From the NCBI GenBank assembly GCA_013334545.1, contig JAAXXJ010000050.1, positions 847-14,104 of the forward strand: 13,258 nucleotides of DNA, written 5' to 3'. Positions 13,120 through 13,258 of this stretch are shown in pieces. Numbering within the stretch: the stretch's first letter is position 1; each line of letters starts with the position of its first letter. The DNA comes from Nitrospirota bacterium. GTDB taxonomy: Bacteria; Nitrospirota; UBA9217. The notes under the pieces are model-generated. The model saw only the letters and a program-made list of their open reading frames with translations, was not told the origin of the DNA and ran no database searches. Position numbers and translations under genes: made by a program.

Positions 13120-13258
13120 ATGGAAAACATGATCGAGATCAGATGGCATGGACGGGGGGGGCAGGGGACGGTCACCGCGGCCAAGGTGCTTGCCGATGCG
13201 TGTCTTTCCGGCGGCCGCAATGTGCAGGCCTTCCCGGAGTACGGACCCGAGCGCGCGG
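13120..13258 (+). CDS. 2-oxoacid:ferredoxin oxidoreductase gamma subunit (3' end cut by window)
   Basis: The first 46 codons are visible. They read MENMIEIRWHGRGGQG followed by TVTAAKVLADACL and VQAFPEYGPER, the hallmark start of the gamma subunit of pyruvate- or related 2-oxoacid:ferredoxin (or flavodoxin) oxidoreductases. These enzymes oxidise 2-oxoacids with coenzyme A to acyl-CoA and reduce ferredoxin in anaerobic carbon metabolism. The ATG at 13120 follows AGGAGG (13103-13108) by 11 bases; an in-frame ATG at 13129 is an alternative. A run of eight G (13154-13161) encodes R-G-G. The substrate (pyruvate, 2-oxoglutarate or branched-chain oxoacid) cannot be told from this part. Alpha, beta and delta subunits probably follow outside the window. 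Its high GC contrasts with the AT-richer stretch just before. Confidence 0.88.
   Translation, partial: MENMIEIRWHGRGGQGTVTAAKVLADACLSGGRNVQAFPEYGPERA

Overview
The window looks like chromosomal DNA of a flagellated, GC-rich, diderm bacterium. L-ring (FlgH) and P-ring (FlgI) genes imply an outer membrane. The gene set resembles Nitrospirota or deltaproteobacterial-type anaerobes: FlgJ carries an M23 peptidase domain, HDOD and GGDEF genes are stacked together, a ParA/MinD-like ATPase follows, and a 2-oxoacid:ferredoxin oxidoreductase subunit sits at the end. The lineage is an inference from gene content only.

Bases 1-6503 are a tight flagellar block on the + strand: flgA (3' part only), flgH, flgI, flgJ, flgM, flgN, flgK, flgL. 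Stops and starts overlap or nearly touch throughout. A textbook sigma-28 (FliA) promoter begins in the flgJ stop codon, so flgMNKL form a late-class unit in which the anti-sigma factor FlgM, the chaperone FlgN and its likely clients FlgK and FlgL are made together. Two unrelated period-7 tandem repeats sit in the N-terminal extensions of the exported proteins FlgH and FlgI.

Bases 6504-6881 are a spacer with a likely terminator and a sigma-70-like promoter. Bases 6882-11031 hold a signalling cluster: a 109-aa protein resembling the N-terminal module of some HD-GYP proteins, an HDOD protein, a degenerate receiver-GGDEF protein, a second HDOD protein and a ParA/MinD-like ATPase. The first three overlap by 17 nt at each junction. 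The second HDOD gene has an extended -10 element placed so that its mRNA would begin at the start codon.

Bases 11032-11660 are non-coding and unusual: a run of short palindromes, a two-way terminator flanked by a 12-bp inverted repeat, and what looks like only the 3' end of a tmRNA (ssrA) gene on the minus strand. This last feature suggests a former integration site. Beyond it lies a stretch that appears lower in GC, with an NhaR-like LysR regulator (minus strand, also apparently leaderless) and a divergent short HPF/RaiA-like protein. GC-rich sequence returns at 13120 with the start of a 2-oxoacid:ferredoxin oxidoreductase gamma subunit, cut by the window end.

No CRISPR array, complete tRNA, rRNA or transposase gene was seen. 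The strongest leads are the HDOD/GGDEF/HDOD/ParA module, the two leaderless-type promoters and the tmRNA 3'-end scar.
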